Assembly: GCA_022842885.1 (NCBI GenBank)
Contig: JALHOR010000061.1
Coordinates: 1 to 33,596, forward strand
Source of the DNA: Anaerolineae bacterium
GTDB lineage: Bacteria; Chloroflexota; Anaerolineae; Aggregatilineales; Phototrophicaceae
DNA length: 33,596 nucleotides
Direction of reading: 5' to 3'
Under the pieces are notes generated by a model. It was given only the letters and a program-made list of their open reading frames with translations, was not told where the DNA came from and searched no databases. Below, in pieces: positions 7,141 to 14,876 of this stretch. How positions within the stretch are numbered: position 1 is the first letter of the stretch; each line of letters begins with the position of its first letter. The position numbers were made by a program, and so were the translations under genes.

Positions 7141-7962
7141 ATGTTATTTTCGTGTCATACTTGGGCATTCAACGATTTAACCTTGCCAGAGGCACTTGGC
7201 ACGATTGCCCGCATGGGATTTCGTTATGTGGATATTGGCACGGGACCACATTTGAATCTGACACGCGCTGCTAACCCTGCCACCCGCGCCGAAGCCATCG
7301 CTGAACTACAAGGTGATTTGACGCTGTTTAATTTGCACATTGCCGATTTGTATTTGATGCTGCCGCGTATTTCGGTAGATGATGAGCCAAAACGCGCTGC
7401 TGATATCCAGTTGTTTAAGGCACTGCTGCCCTTCGTGAAATTGCTAGGGGTAGCGGGTATCACCTTATCGCCGGGCTTAATTCATCCTGACGACGATGCC
7501 GAAGCGCAAAAACGCACCATTGAAGCATTGCAAGAGATGGTGAGTGTCGCCCAAAAAATAGATGTCGCTGTGAGCATCGAACCGCATTTGGACTCGATGG
7601 CGCAAACACCCGCCCAAGCCATGCGCTTATTGGATGCAGTGCCGGGTCTCAAAATTACGTTGGATATTGCCCATATGGTCTGCCAAAAAATCAAGCCGAA
7701 AGACATGTGGACGCTGCTGCCTCATACCCGCCATGTACAAATTCGGCAGGCAAAACACAAGCGCCTGCAAACGCCGTTTGATAAAGGCAGCATTGATGTG
7801 AACGAAGTCATGCAAGAGTTAAAGATGGCTGGTTATACGGGTGTCATCTGCGTTGAATACATGCAGACGGTCAATTGGCACGGCATGATGCCCGTCAGCA
7901 GCATCACCGAATGTATACACATGCGTGACGCGCTCAAACAAGCCCGCGATAAAACGCCCTAA
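7141..7962 (+). CDS. Sugar phosphate isomerase/epimerase (xylose isomerase-like TIM barrel)
   Basis: The start at 7141 (MLFSCHTWAFNDLTLPEAL) fits the family. A TTG 42 bp upstream would add a non-conserved stretch. In 273 residues the AP-endonuclease-2/xylose-isomerase fold is clear: FSCHTWAF on the first strand, ALGTIARMGFRYVDIG, a central IEPH (Glu147), TLDIAH (Asp175, His178), RHVQIRQ (His198) and CVEYM (Glu239). These are the usual divalent-metal ligands of the barrel. Members isomerise or epimerise sugars, inositols or hydroxypyruvate. The substrate here is unknown because no sugar transporter or kinase is adjacent. Confidence 0.87.
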   Translation: MLFSCHTWAFNDLTLPEALGTIARMGFRYVDIGTGPHLNLTRAANPATRAEAIAELQGDLTLFNLHIADLYLMLPRISVDDEPKRAADIQLFKALLPFVKLLGVAGITLSPGLIHPDDDAEAQKRTIEALQEMVSVAQKIDVAVSIEPHLDSMAQTPAQAMRLLDAVPGLKITLDIAHMVCQKIKPKDMWTLLPHTRHVQIRQAKHKRLQTPFDKGSIDVNEVMQELKMAGYTGVICVEYMQTVNWHGMMPVSSITECIHMRDALKQARDKTP

Positions 7963-7985
7963 TCACGCCTGACAACTATGCTGGG

Positions 7986-8567
7986 CTACTCCATCAGCAC
8001 CACATCCCCCGCCTGCACTAGGCTGTAGTCAACCGGAAGGGTGAGTGTGGCATAATAACCGCGCCGCCCATCATCCAAAAATTGCAATGCTGCTTTCATC
8101 TCTGCGGCAGCTAAAACGCGGTTCGCACAAAAACGAGTGAACGGCTCACACGGCACGGCGGGGCGCACATTATGCAAACCCATTAATTGCCCATTGGTTG
8201 CGCGAATCCAGACTTTATCTTGCACCATATCGGGCAATATATCCGCTTCGATAAGGATATTTTCGCCGCCCACACCATCCGGCAAATGGTCACCAAAGCG
8301 TTCTCGAATCGTGGGGTAATTTTTCAAAAAACCAAATGAAATGCCATTCACGCCATCAGTGTTCTGCCGCGTTTGTGGATGCTGGCGATGATGCACATCT
8401 ATGAGCGTTTCGCCTGCAACCGTGATGCCCTCAATGCCATCGGCAGTTAAACGCAGTTGTTCAACCACCAGCAGCGGTGATGGATGATACGTCCGATTCG
8501 CGCCTTCGCCCGTTTTCAGCGGTGACTGCTGAATCTGAACCCATTTGACAACACCAATTTCGCGCAT
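7986..8567 (-). CDS. MOSC domain protein
   Basis: 193 residues matching the MOSC (molybdenum cofactor sulfurase C-terminal) domain. Seen are SPLKTG near the N-terminus, an RFGDHLPDGVGGENILI motif at about 90-106, the conserved cysteine in PAVPCEPFTRFC (Cys140), and a C-terminal GRRGYYATL...AGDVVLM strand pair. In this family the cysteine and surrounding strands handle sulphur or bind molybdenum cofactor, as in YiiM/YuaD-type proteins that reduce N-hydroxylated bases. It is the third gene of a tight reverse-strand operon, 18 bp after the preceding stop. No molybdenum cofactor synthesis gene is nearby. GGGGCAAG serves as a weak RBS. Confidence 0.85.
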   Translation of the reverse strand: MREIGVVKWVQIQQSPLKTGEGANRTYHPSPLLVVEQLRLTADGIEGITVAGETLIDVHHRQHPQTRQNTDGVNGISFGFLKNYPTIRERFGDHLPDGVGGENILIEADILPDMVQDKVWIRATNGQLMGLHNVRPAVPCEPFTRFCANRVLAAAEMKAALQFLDDGRRGYYATLTLPVDYSLVQAGDVVLME

Positions 8568-8585
8568 ACTTGCCCCGTTTTTGAA

Positions 8586-8897
8586 TTAAATCTGGAAATC
8601 ACCGGAGGTAAAGACCACTTTTTGCGTATAATTTTCAACATAATCTTTGAGTTTTTCCTGAATGCGTTTCCAATCAGGGCTGCGAAGAATGTTCCGCATG
8701 GTGTCGCGGTCATCGGTGATAGCTTCTGCCATAATGCGCGGTTGGTCGGTATCGCGGGTATAAATCGAATACCATGCGCCAATGGTTTGCAAGCCCAATC
8801 TTTGCGTGGCTGGCACCCATTCGCGCACAATAAATTCAAAATATTCTTGGTCACGCCCGATTTTGATGTCCCAATTCATAATGAGTTTCATCGTCAT
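8586..8897 (-). CDS. Small alpha/beta (dimeric barrel-like) protein, unknown
   Basis: 103 residues, translated from an ATG overlapping the stop of the upstream gene (ATGA), which indicates translational coupling. The order is strand (MKLIMNWDIK), helix (RDQEYFEFIVREWVPATQRLG), strands (GAWYSIYT, RIMAEAIT) and helix (RDTMRNILRSPDWKRIQEKLKDYV), ending in strand TQKVVFTSGDF. This is the beta-alpha-beta-beta-alpha-beta ferredoxin-like order of the dimeric alpha/beta barrel (ABM-type) families. A true start two codons later (MKLIMNW) is possible. No catalytic residues can be named. Position between an MBL-fold and a MOSC protein suggests a shared small-molecule pathway, unidentified. Confidence 0.75.
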   Translation of the reverse strand: MTMKLIMNWDIKIGRDQEYFEFIVREWVPATQRLGLQTIGAWYSIYTRDTDQPRIMAEAITDDRDTMRNILRSPDWKRIQEKLKDYVENYTQKVVFTSGDFQI

Positions 8898-9559
8898 CGC
8901 CCGGTCTCCTGCATCTTGATTTGGGGGGTCAGCACCACGACCTGCGGTTGTTCGGGCAAATCTGAGGCAGTGACACGCAGCATCTCAGTTTCATGCACAT
9001 GGCTGACGCCCATCGCCTTCAAAAATTTATCCAGCGGTTCCAGTTCTACCGCCAAGCCCGGCAACGCATAATGCATCGGGATAATATAATTTGGTTCAAT
9101 CATGGCAATGACTTCTGCCGCCAGTGCCGGTTTTAGCCCATTGCCGCCGCCCACTGGAATCAACAGCACATGAATCTCGCCCAATTTTTCGGCGGTGGAT
9201 TGGTCAGGTAAGTGTGCCAAATCCCCCAGATGCAGCACCGTCAGGTTATTATCATACTGTATCCGATAGGCAACATTCGGGCGGACATTCGTCTGCGCTT
9301 CATCAATCGAATGCAGCGCGATACCCGTGATAAATACGCCGCCAATTTCATATTCACCGGGTCTGGTGAGCGCATATTGATAGCCTTTAACGGCATCTAC
9401 CGCACTATGCCCCGGTTCACCATGACTCACGGTGACAATATCTGCCTTGAGTTTCAGTTCGGGCAGCCCAATTTGTGGTGCATAAGGGTCGGTAATGACC
9501 GTCATCTGCCCGCGTTCCAGCAACCGAAAACAACTATGTCCGTACCAAGTAATGTCCAA
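8894..9559 (-). CDS. MBL-fold (UlaG-like) hydrolase with unusual metal motif
   Basis: 221 residues starting at TTG (first residues MDITWYGHSCF, the standard start of this family). The fold is that of Lactamase_B_3/UlaG-like proteins: TDPY strand, VTVSHGEPGHS at 43-52, RPGEYEIGGVFITGI, VLHLGDLAH at 108-116, and IPMHYA at 160-165. The usual HxHxDH metal signature is H-G-E-P-G-H here (His46, Glu48, Gly50, His51): the middle His has become Glu and the Asp has become Gly. His110, Asp113 and His163 are in place. It may bind one metal or use a changed mechanism. It heads the three-gene operon and overlaps the next gene by four bases. Confidence 0.85.
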   Translation of the reverse strand: MDITWYGHSCFRLLERGQMTVITDPYAPQIGLPELKLKADIVTVSHGEPGHSAVDAVKGYQYALTRPGEYEIGGVFITGIALHSIDEAQTNVRPNVAYRIQYDNNLTVLHLGDLAHLPDQSTAEKLGEIHVLLIPVGGGNGLKPALAAEVIAMIEPNYIIPMHYALPGLAVELEPLDKFLKAMGVSHVHETEMLRVTASDLPEQPQVVVLTPQIKMQETGR

Positions 9560-9693
9560 GAGAAAATCCCAGAAAATGTCTTTGATGTATGGATAACAAG
9601 GGCAGGTTCACACCATGCCTCTCCTATTGATTATAATGCACTTTGAAACAAGTGTAAACAGGATATATGCATAAAATAAGAACTTTTGTTCTT

Positions 9694-10974
9694 TTATAGA
9701 TATTGTTCAACAATCGTCACCAACTCCCGCGCCCGGTGCTGGAAGGTGTGCTGCTTTAAGACGCGCTCACGGGCAGCTTGCCCAATTTTTTGCCGTTCTG
9801 CCTCATGACTCAGCAGATAACGATAGCGGTCGAGGGCTTCTTCTGCGGATTGCACGCTGATAATTTCTTTGTCCGGCTCAAACCACAAGTCAATTCCGGC
9901 ATAGGGATTCGCCACAATGCACGCGCCCATCGCTGCCAATTCAAACGGGCGCATGGACGATGAGCCGTAAACACTGGCATGAGCGCCACGAGTGATGCAT
10001 AAATTAATTTTGCTGCGGGCGGTGTATTCACGCAGTTTGCTAAAACTTAAATATGGCAGCAGTTTCACGCGCCCCAAATCACCTAATTTTGTGCCACGCA
10101 CCGCGAATTTTGCTTCCGGTAGCGCGGCGGCGGCATCCGTCAGCATGGCTTGCACCCACTCAGCACGATATTCTTTGCCATGTCCATAAAAAAAGACATC
10201 CATATCTTGGGTTGGCACTGCTATTGGGCTGTATACCAGTGGGTCAGCCGCATACCACAACGTATGCACTGCCTTTGCGCCTAGTTCGCGCAAAAAATCT
10301 TCCCCGCCCGTGCTGTTGCTGATGAACGCGGTATATTCGCTGGCATCCGCCCCCTGATAAATGCGAAAACCCGATGCAAAGCCACGCATGTTCGGCAAAC
10401 TGGCAGGCACATCGCCATCATAATAAATCACGGGTTTGTGATGTTTGTGCTGAATCATCGCAGGAATGCCACGCAGATGATTGAGTGGCACAGTCAAAAA
10501 AATGACGGCATCAATATCGGGCTGCTGCGTCAGAATCTTATCCAAATGCCGTTCCCACAAGGGTGCGATGAGCGTTTGGGCGGCAGTGCGCGTGAGTTTG
10601 TCTGTGAGCGATTCTTGCTCCCATGCTTCCCCTTCTCGAACTTGACTCCCCCTCTCCTTTAGGCGCAGCACCTTGCGACGGCTGACCGGGGGTCGGGGGG
10701 TGAGGTCAGATTGCAAAGAGCGTTGGGGGGTGAGGTCAGATTTAGGGGTGAGATTGCGGACTGTATCCCGCGCCGCCTTAAAAAAATCGCCTTGCCATTT
10801 TGCCGGATTCGCCTCTGCCCGCCACCACAGCGATTCAATCGGTGGACCCTGATAAGGCGCTGCGACAATTTCGACACCAACTTCATACAGTGCCTTTAGC
10901 AGCATCCACCAAGCGGGTGTGGCACTGAACGGCTGCGTTAAATCTAGCGATGAGACAACAAAAAGTAATTTCAT
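9694..10974 (-). CDS. CgeB-like glycosyltransferase with repeat-derived insert
   Basis: A 426-residue GT-B-type protein. The N-terminal domain begins MKLLFVVSSLDLTQPFSATP with WWMLLKALYEVGVEIVAAP. A middle part, PVIYYDGDVP then FISNSTGGEDFLRELGA, leads to the C-terminal nucleotide-sugar domain. There, YLSFSKLREYTARSKINLC, GSSSMRPFELAAMGACIVANP and the C-terminal RERVLKQHTFQHRARELV match Glyco_trans_1_2 (CgeB/spore-maturation-type). It transfers a sugar to an unknown acceptor, perhaps in surface polysaccharide synthesis. Residues about 74-118 are out of character (SDLTPQRSLQSDLTPRPPV and RRKVLRLKERGSQVREGE) and are encoded by an extragenic-type repeat. The frame is intact. The gene is divergent from recA. 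Confidence 0.83.
   Translation of the reverse strand: MKLLFVVSSLDLTQPFSATPAWWMLLKALYEVGVEIVAAPYQGPPIESLWWRAEANPAKWQGDFFKAARDTVRNLTPKSDLTPQRSLQSDLTPRPPVSRRKVLRLKERGSQVREGEAWEQESLTDKLTRTAAQTLIAPLWERHLDKILTQQPDIDAVIFLTVPLNHLRGIPAMIQHKHHKPVIYYDGDVPASLPNMRGFASGFRIYQGADASEYTAFISNSTGGEDFLRELGAKAVHTLWYAADPLVYSPIAVPTQDMDVFFYGHGKEYRAEWVQAMLTDAAAALPEAKFAVRGTKLGDLGRVKLLPYLSFSKLREYTARSKINLCITRGAHASVYGSSSMRPFELAAMGACIVANPYAGIDLWFEPDKEIISVQSAEEALDRYRYLLSHEAERQKIGQAARERVLKQHTFQHRARELVTIVEQYL
10621..10755. repeat. Extragenic-type repeat inside the glycosyltransferase frame
   Basis: On the + strand, ggggggtgaggtcagatt occurs at 10695-10712 and again at 10725-10742 (30-bp period), with a partial third unit, aggggtgagattg, next to it. 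At 10641-10662 is a C/T-rich stretch containing CCCCCTCTCCTTTAGG. In reverse complement this is the CTCACCCCC/CCTAAAGGAGAGGGGG type of repeat common between genes in cyanobacteria and Chloroflexota. Here it is about 135 bp (45 codons) and keeps the frame. Confidence 0.65.
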
Positions 10975-11083
10975 GGTTGTGGTTTTAGAACTTGTGTGCT
11001 AAAATACATTTTCCGGTAGTGGTGTTTTTGCCATATCCGAACTATTATAGACTGGGAACAATGAGAACACAGGGTAAACACCT

Positions 11084-13267
11084 ATGGCTAAACGCGCATC
11101 AAAAAAAATTGAGACGAATAACCCGCAGATGTTCGACCAGAATAACGAAGCGAAAATGAAGGCGCTTGAAGCGACCTTGGGCGAATTGACGAAGCGGTAT
11201 GGCGAAGGCACGATTATGAGTTTGGGCGACGCTGCCCACCTGACAGTAGAAACAATTCCTACCGGGTCATTGGGATTGGATATTGCGCTTGGGGTGGGCG
11301 GTGTGCCACGCGGGCGCATTGTGGAAATATACGGACCTGAATCGAGTGGTAAGACCACTGTGTGTTTACATGTTATCCGTGAAGCACAAAAACGCGGCGG
11401 CATCTGCGCGTTTGTGGATATGGAACATGCGCTTGACCCGGTGTATTCCGAGCGCATTGGGGTGAATTTGGATACGCTGTTTGTCTCGCAGCCAGATACT
11501 GCCGAACAAGCCTTAGAAATCACCGAGCATTTGGTGCGGTCTGGGGCAGTGGATGTGATTGTGATAGATAGCGTGGCGGCGTTAGTCCCGCGTGCTGAAA
11601 TTGAAGGCGAGATGGGCGATTCACACGTTGGGTTGCAAGCCCGCTTGATGAGCCAAGCCTTGCGTAAATTATCAGGTGCCATCAAACAATCGAATGCGTG
11701 TGTGATTTTCACCAATCAACTGCGCGAAAAAGTCGGCGTGATGTTTGGGTGTTTTGAATATCATGCAAGAGTGGTTTTGGCAGATGGAACTACTGAAAAA
11801 ATTGGCAAATTGGTGAATCAAAAACGCGATGTTGAAGTGATGTCATATGATATTGAGACAGGTACTTTTGAGCCGCGTCGCATCGTGAATTGGTTCAAAA
11901 ATGGCAACGCAGATTACTTCCTGCAATTTAAAGTAGATTCCAATGAGGGACGTGGAAGACGAGAATTTGGCGTTACCCCAAATCATCTTTTACTTGGGGA
12001 AGATGGCTATCAACCAGCAGGTGAATTTGAAGTAGGTGATAAGCTTATCACTTCCGTTAAGCATTACCTTTCACCGGCACACTATCAAGTTGTATATGGT
12101 TCTCTGTTGGGTGATGGTAGTATGCGCTACGCTAGTGACTACAATGTTCACTTAAGAATTGGTCATGGCATAAAGCAAACAGAGTATGCTAAATGGAAAC
12201 AATCACTCTTTAAAGGTTTAGTGAAATACGAAACTGTAAATTCTAAAGGCGGTCACAGTTTCGATACTATTCCTATGTATGAACTCGCTCAAGTTCATGA
12301 ACATGGCTATAAAGATGGCAAAAAGCATCCATCGAGTGAGCTTATTGAGCGTCTGTCACCACTGGCAATCGCTATTTGGTATATGGATGACGGTACACAA
12401 TATGGCGGGTTAACTCGACATGGTAAACCACGCGCTCCCCGTTCCAGTATCGCCGTGTCTGGTTTTTCACCAGAAAAACGTCAGGAACTTTTAGAATGGT
12501 TTACATCGCGTGGAATTGATGCTGGTTTAAGCAAAACAGGTAATATCATTTTCACCCAAACAGGTACGCACAAATTCCAACAGATGATTGCGCCATATGT
12601 TCATCCATCTATGGAATATAAATTACTGCCTGAATATCAAGGACAGTTCAAAGCAATTGAAGTTGACCCTTGTGAAAGACTTGAACCAGTCGCAATGGAA
12701 ATTCTCGAAATCTATCAAAAACCACCAACACGTAGTATGCAACGCTTTGATATTGAAGTCGAAGGGAATCATTGCTATTTAGTAGATGGTGTTGTCGTCC
12801 ACAATTCGCCGGAAACCACCACAGGCGGGCGTGCCTTAAAATTCTATGCCAGCGTGCGCTTGGATATTCGGCGCATTCAGGGCATCAAATCCGGCGAAGA
12901 CGAAATCGGCAGCCGCACCCGCATCAAAGTCAAAAAGAACAAAGTTGCTGCACCCTTCAAAGAATGCGAATTTGACATCATGTTCTACGAAGGCGGCATC
13001 AGCAAAGTCGGGGAAATTGTTGATTTGGGCGTGGAATTGGGCGTGATTGAAAAACGCGGTGCGTTCTTCCGTTATAACGAGACGTTGTTAGGGCAAGGGC
13101 GCGAAAATTCCAAAGAATTCCTGCGCGAAAATCCGGCAATTTCCGATGCCATTGAAACCACCATTCGCCAGCATTTTGCACTACCAGAAAAAGGCGTGGC
13201 AATCCCTAAATCACCTGCGCCGCCCAAAGGCGATAGCGATATGCTGCCGGGCATGGACGACGAATAA
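11084..13267 (+). CDS. recA: RecA recombinase with an embedded intein
   Basis: 727 codons. After removal of residues 223-574 the RecA is 375 residues. N-extein landmarks are GPESSGKTT (Walker A, 84-92), VIDSVAAL (Walker B, about 160-167), [20 protein letters not shown] (L1 region) and [14 protein letters not shown]. The C-extein resumes with [18 protein letters not shown], the L2/Gly-rich region, and ends in the acidic tail DMLPGMDDE. RecA forms the strand-exchange filament and triggers LexA cleavage. The intein splits the most conserved loop ([11 protein letters not shown]), so RecA is inactive until splicing. The 109-bp leader (10975-11083) holds GAACTTGTGTGC at 10988-10999, a weak match to GAAC-N4-GTTC-type SOS boxes. 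I do not rely on it. Confidence 0.97.
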   Translation: MAKRASKKIETNNPQMFDQNNEAKMKALEATLGELTKRYGEGTIMSLGDAAHLTVETIPTGSLGLDIALGVGGVPRGRIVEIYGPESSGKTTVCLHVIREAQKRGGICAFVDMEHALDPVYSERIGVNLDTLFVSQPDTAEQALEITEHLVRSGAVDVIVIDSVAALVPRAEIEGEMGDSHVGLQARLMSQALRKLSGAIKQSNACVIFTNQLREKVGVMFGCFEYHARVVLADGTTEKIGKLVNQKRDVEVMSYDIETGTFEPRRIVNWFKNGNADYFLQFKVDSNEGRGRREFGVTPNHLLLGEDGYQPAGEFEVGDKLITSVKHYLSPAHYQVVYGSLLGDGSMRYASDYNVHLRIGHGIKQTEYAKWKQSLFKGLVKYETVNSKGGHSFDTIPMYELAQVHEHGYKDGKKHPSSELIERLSPLAIAIWYMDDGTQYGGLTRHGKPRAPRSSIAVSGFSPEKRQELLEWFTSRGIDAGLSKTGNIIFTQTGTHKFQQMIAPYVHPSMEYKLLPEYQGQFKAIEVDPCERLEPVAMEILEIYQKPPTRSMQRFDIEVEGNHCYLVDGVVVHNSPETTTGGRALKFYASVRLDIRRIQGIKSGEDEIGSRTRIKVKKNKVAAPFKECEFDIMFYEGGISKVGEIVDLGVELGVIEKRGAFFRYNETLLGQGRENSKEFLRENPAISDAIETTIRQHFALPEKGVAIPKSPAPPKGDSDMLPGMDDE
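11750..12805 (+). other. RecA intein with LAGLIDADG homing endonuclease
   Basis: 352 residues. It starts with Cys1 ([19 protein letters not shown], block A), has TPNH at 76-79 (block B Thr and His), and ends [16 protein letters not shown] then VVVHN (blocks F and G), followed by Ser as the +1 nucleophile. The splicing residues Cys1, His351, Asn352 and Ser+1 are all present, so self-splicing should work. The central part carries two dodecapeptide motifs, GSLLGDGS (117-124, Asp122) and [10 protein letters not shown] (207-216, Asp213/214), so the homing endonuclease looks active. One line of intein DNA (12181-12240) is 30% GC, against 55% in RecA DNA (11401-11460), suggesting recent arrival. The insertion site is the one I recall for the Mycobacterium leprae RecA intein. 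Confidence 0.95.
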
Positions 13268-13294
13268 GCCTGTGTTACATCCATAAACTGTTCA

Positions 13295-13330
13295 GCCATC
13301 AGCCCGCTATTTTTAGCCGGGGCTGATGGC
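13295..13330 (+). terminator. Long hairpin after recA
   Basis: A perfect 11-bp stem (GCCATCAGCCC at 13295-13305, GGGCTGATGGC at 13320-13330) encloses a loop containing GCTATTTTTAGC, which is itself palindromic. It starts 27 bp after the recA stop. There is no immediate T tract, but TATTTTTTT follows about 12 bp later. Confidence 0.55.
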
Positions 13331-13367
13331 AGCACCCAAAATATTTTTTTACCAAACGGAACACCCG

Positions 13368-14039
13368 ATGTCAAAAACGTATTCTTTTATTCCTTTATTA
13401 TTTACGCGCTTGCCAGAATCAGAACAACACGCCCGGTCAGCGGCATTTTTGGCGTTGATGCAAACGCGCCGCACCGTGCGCGATTTTTCGCCTGACCCCG
13501 TGCTGTTATCCCTCATCACGAATGCGGTTGCCACGGCTGGCACTGCCCCCTCTGGCGCGAATCAGCAACCATGGACATTTGTGGTCGTCAGCAATCCAGA
13601 GATGAAACGCCAGATTCGGGCGGCGGCTGAAGCAGAAGAAAAAGAGAGTTATGAACGCCGCATGAGCGACGAATGGAAAGCCGCCCTCGCGCCACTTGGT
13701 ACAGATTGGCATAAGCCCCATTTAGAAGATGCGCCCTATTTGATTATCATCTTCAAACAGGCGTATGGCGTAAACCCCGATGGCACAAAAATCAAGCATT
13801 ATTATGTGGATGAATCGGTGGGTATCGCGGTGGGATTATTATTGGCAAGCCTGCATACGGCTGGTCTAGCAACGCTGACACACACGCCTAGCCCGATGAA
13901 ATTTTTAGGCGAGATTTGCCAGCGCCCCGAACAAGAACGCGCCATGATGATTGTGGCAGTGGGCTATCCCGCGCCCGCTGCCCAAGTGCCAACAATTGGC
14001 AAAAAGTCGCTGGAAGAAATCTTGATAGTGTTGGACTAA
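13368..14039 (+). CDS. Nitroreductase-fold flavoprotein, iodotyrosine deiodinase-like
   Basis: I use the ATG at 13368 (MSKTYSF). An upstream ATG in the same frame would extend into the recA hairpin. The 224 residues include the FMN-binding start TRRTVRDFSPDPV, TAPSGANQQPWTFVVV (59-74), a helix with E91-x3-Y95, PLGTDWHKP with Lys116, APYLIIIFKQAYG, HYYVDESVGIAVGLLLASLHTAGL and a C-terminal VGYPAPAAQVPTI. The Glu-x3-Tyr-x20-Lys lid matches the substrate-zwitterion ligands of animal iodotyrosine deiodinase, and the surrounding sequence follows the human enzyme closely. It would reductively dehalogenate halotyrosines using FMN. The physiological substrate in bacteria is unsettled. It is followed by a strong terminator. 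Confidence 0.88.
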   Translation: MSKTYSFIPLLFTRLPESEQHARSAAFLALMQTRRTVRDFSPDPVLLSLITNAVATAGTAPSGANQQPWTFVVVSNPEMKRQIRAAAEAEEKESYERRMSDEWKAALAPLGTDWHKPHLEDAPYLIIIFKQAYGVNPDGTKIKHYYVDESVGIAVGLLLASLHTAGLATLTHTPSPMKFLGEICQRPEQERAMMIVAVGYPAPAAQVPTIGKKSLEEILIVLD

Positions 14040-14046
14040 TGAATCA

Positions 14047-14072
14047 AAAAAACGGCATAATAGCCGTTTTTT
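14047..14072. terminator. Bidirectional terminator between the flavoprotein gene and tRNA-Val
   Basis: A perfect 10-bp stem, AAAAAACGGC with GCCGTTTTTT, and a six-base loop. The A and T runs on either side let it stop both the + strand flavoprotein transcript and the - strand tRNA transcript. Confidence 0.88.
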
Positions 14073-14080
14073 GATGGGTG

Positions 14081-14154
14081 TGGGCGGTACAGGACTTGAA
14101 CCTGTGACCTCACGAATGTGAGCCGTGCGCTCTAACCAGCTGAGCTAACCACCC
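14081..14154 (-). tRNA. tRNA-Val (anticodon CAC)
   Basis: Folding the reverse strand gives a standard cloverleaf. The acceptor GGGTGGT pairs with ACCGCCC (one G-T pair), and the D arm is GCTC/GAGC. The anticodon stem CACGG/TCGTG carries the loop CTCACAT, with T33 followed by anticodon CAC. The variable loop has five bases, and the T arm is ACAGG-TTCAAGT-CCTGT. The discriminator is A. The CCA end is not encoded. It reads the GUG codon. Confidence 0.93.
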
Positions 14155-14165
14155 TTGTGTTTTAT

Positions 14166-14174
14166 ACTATAGCA
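14166..14174 (-). promoter_or_regulatory. Extended -10 promoter for tRNA-Val
   Basis: The reverse strand reads TGCTATAGT, with the -10 hexamer ending 11 bases before the mature tRNA 5' end. This gives a very short leader. No convincing -35 was found. Confidence 0.5.
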
Positions 14175-14295
14175 CAAAAAAAGTGTGAGACGCAAGACTG
14201 AAAATTTGTTGCACTCGCCCTCTATCAAACAGTCTCACCTTCTTCACTTGACCTGATTAACGCAGACCGAGGCGAATTGTGAGCAATTGTTTTCA

Positions 14296-14832
14296 CTAAC
14301 CTTGTGTTTTCTGGTTGCTGTCAATCGGCGGTTCATTGCTAATGATTTCTTGAAGGTGTTGAATAAATTTAATACGTATATTTTTCACACTTAAATAACT
14401 TGGCCAACCAATTACAACAATAAGTAACGAAGAATATATCAGCCCAAAAACCCAAAAATAAGATAGGATAGACGAACTGAAGAAACTAATGATACCTAAA
14501 ACTAAATACATAAAAAATAAGCCATCTAATCCCTCAATTTGAGTTTCACCACTGATGAAATTGACCTCATTTTCTGACCAAAGTATAATTTTAACATACA
14601 CACTAAACCCTGCTCTCCCATGTCCGATTAATTGCATTGAAAATAATCTGTCTTGTAATTGGCGTACAGGAACAATTCTATAGGGATGTTCTCGTGAAAA
14701 TTTGCGAAGAGAGTTTTGCATCCCGTTCAATCGAAGAACACACTCCTCCAGCGGCAAGTCTGTCTCAATTTGAAATGACTCGTGGAATTGTAGCCGTTCC
14801 AAGATACCCGTTTTTTGACGTTTTCGCTTCAT
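14296..14832 (-). CDS. Two-helix membrane protein, function unknown
   Basis: 178 residues: a basic N-terminus (MKRKRQKTG), a cytoplasmic domain to about residue 100 with FHESFQIETDLPLEECVLRL and strand pairs FSMQLIGHGRAGFSVYVKIILW. Two transmembrane helices at about 104-122 and 126-144 are joined by a very short turn, and a C-terminal amphipathic helix (IRIKFIQHLQEII) follows. The order of elements matches the protein at 6569-7021, so the two may be distant paralogues. Codon use is AT-richer than neighbouring genes. No enzyme motif is seen. It lies between the tRNA and the Sua5 gene, which reads in the same direction but has its own start upstream. Confidence 0.68.
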   Translation of the reverse strand: MKRKRQKTGILERLQFHESFQIETDLPLEECVLRLNGMQNSLRKFSREHPYRIVPVRQLQDRLFSMQLIGHGRAGFSVYVKIILWSENEVNFISGETQIEGLDGLFFMYLVLGIISFFSSSILSYFWVFGLIYSSLLIVVIGWPSYLSVKNIRIKFIQHLQEIISNEPPIDSNQKTQG

Positions 14833-14876
14833 CCTAATGTGCCTCTAAAACCACTTGTGCAAAAATTCAAAAAAAC

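Noticed and set aside
10988..10999. SOS box upstream of recA (GAACTTGTGTGC)
   Set aside because: Only a partial match to GAAC-N4-GTTC, there is no second copy near, and the binding motif of this lineage's LexA is not known to me.
11028..11048. Sigma-70 promoter of recA (TTGCCA and TATTAT)
   Set aside because: The two hexamers are only nine bases apart, too close to work as a -35/-10 pair.
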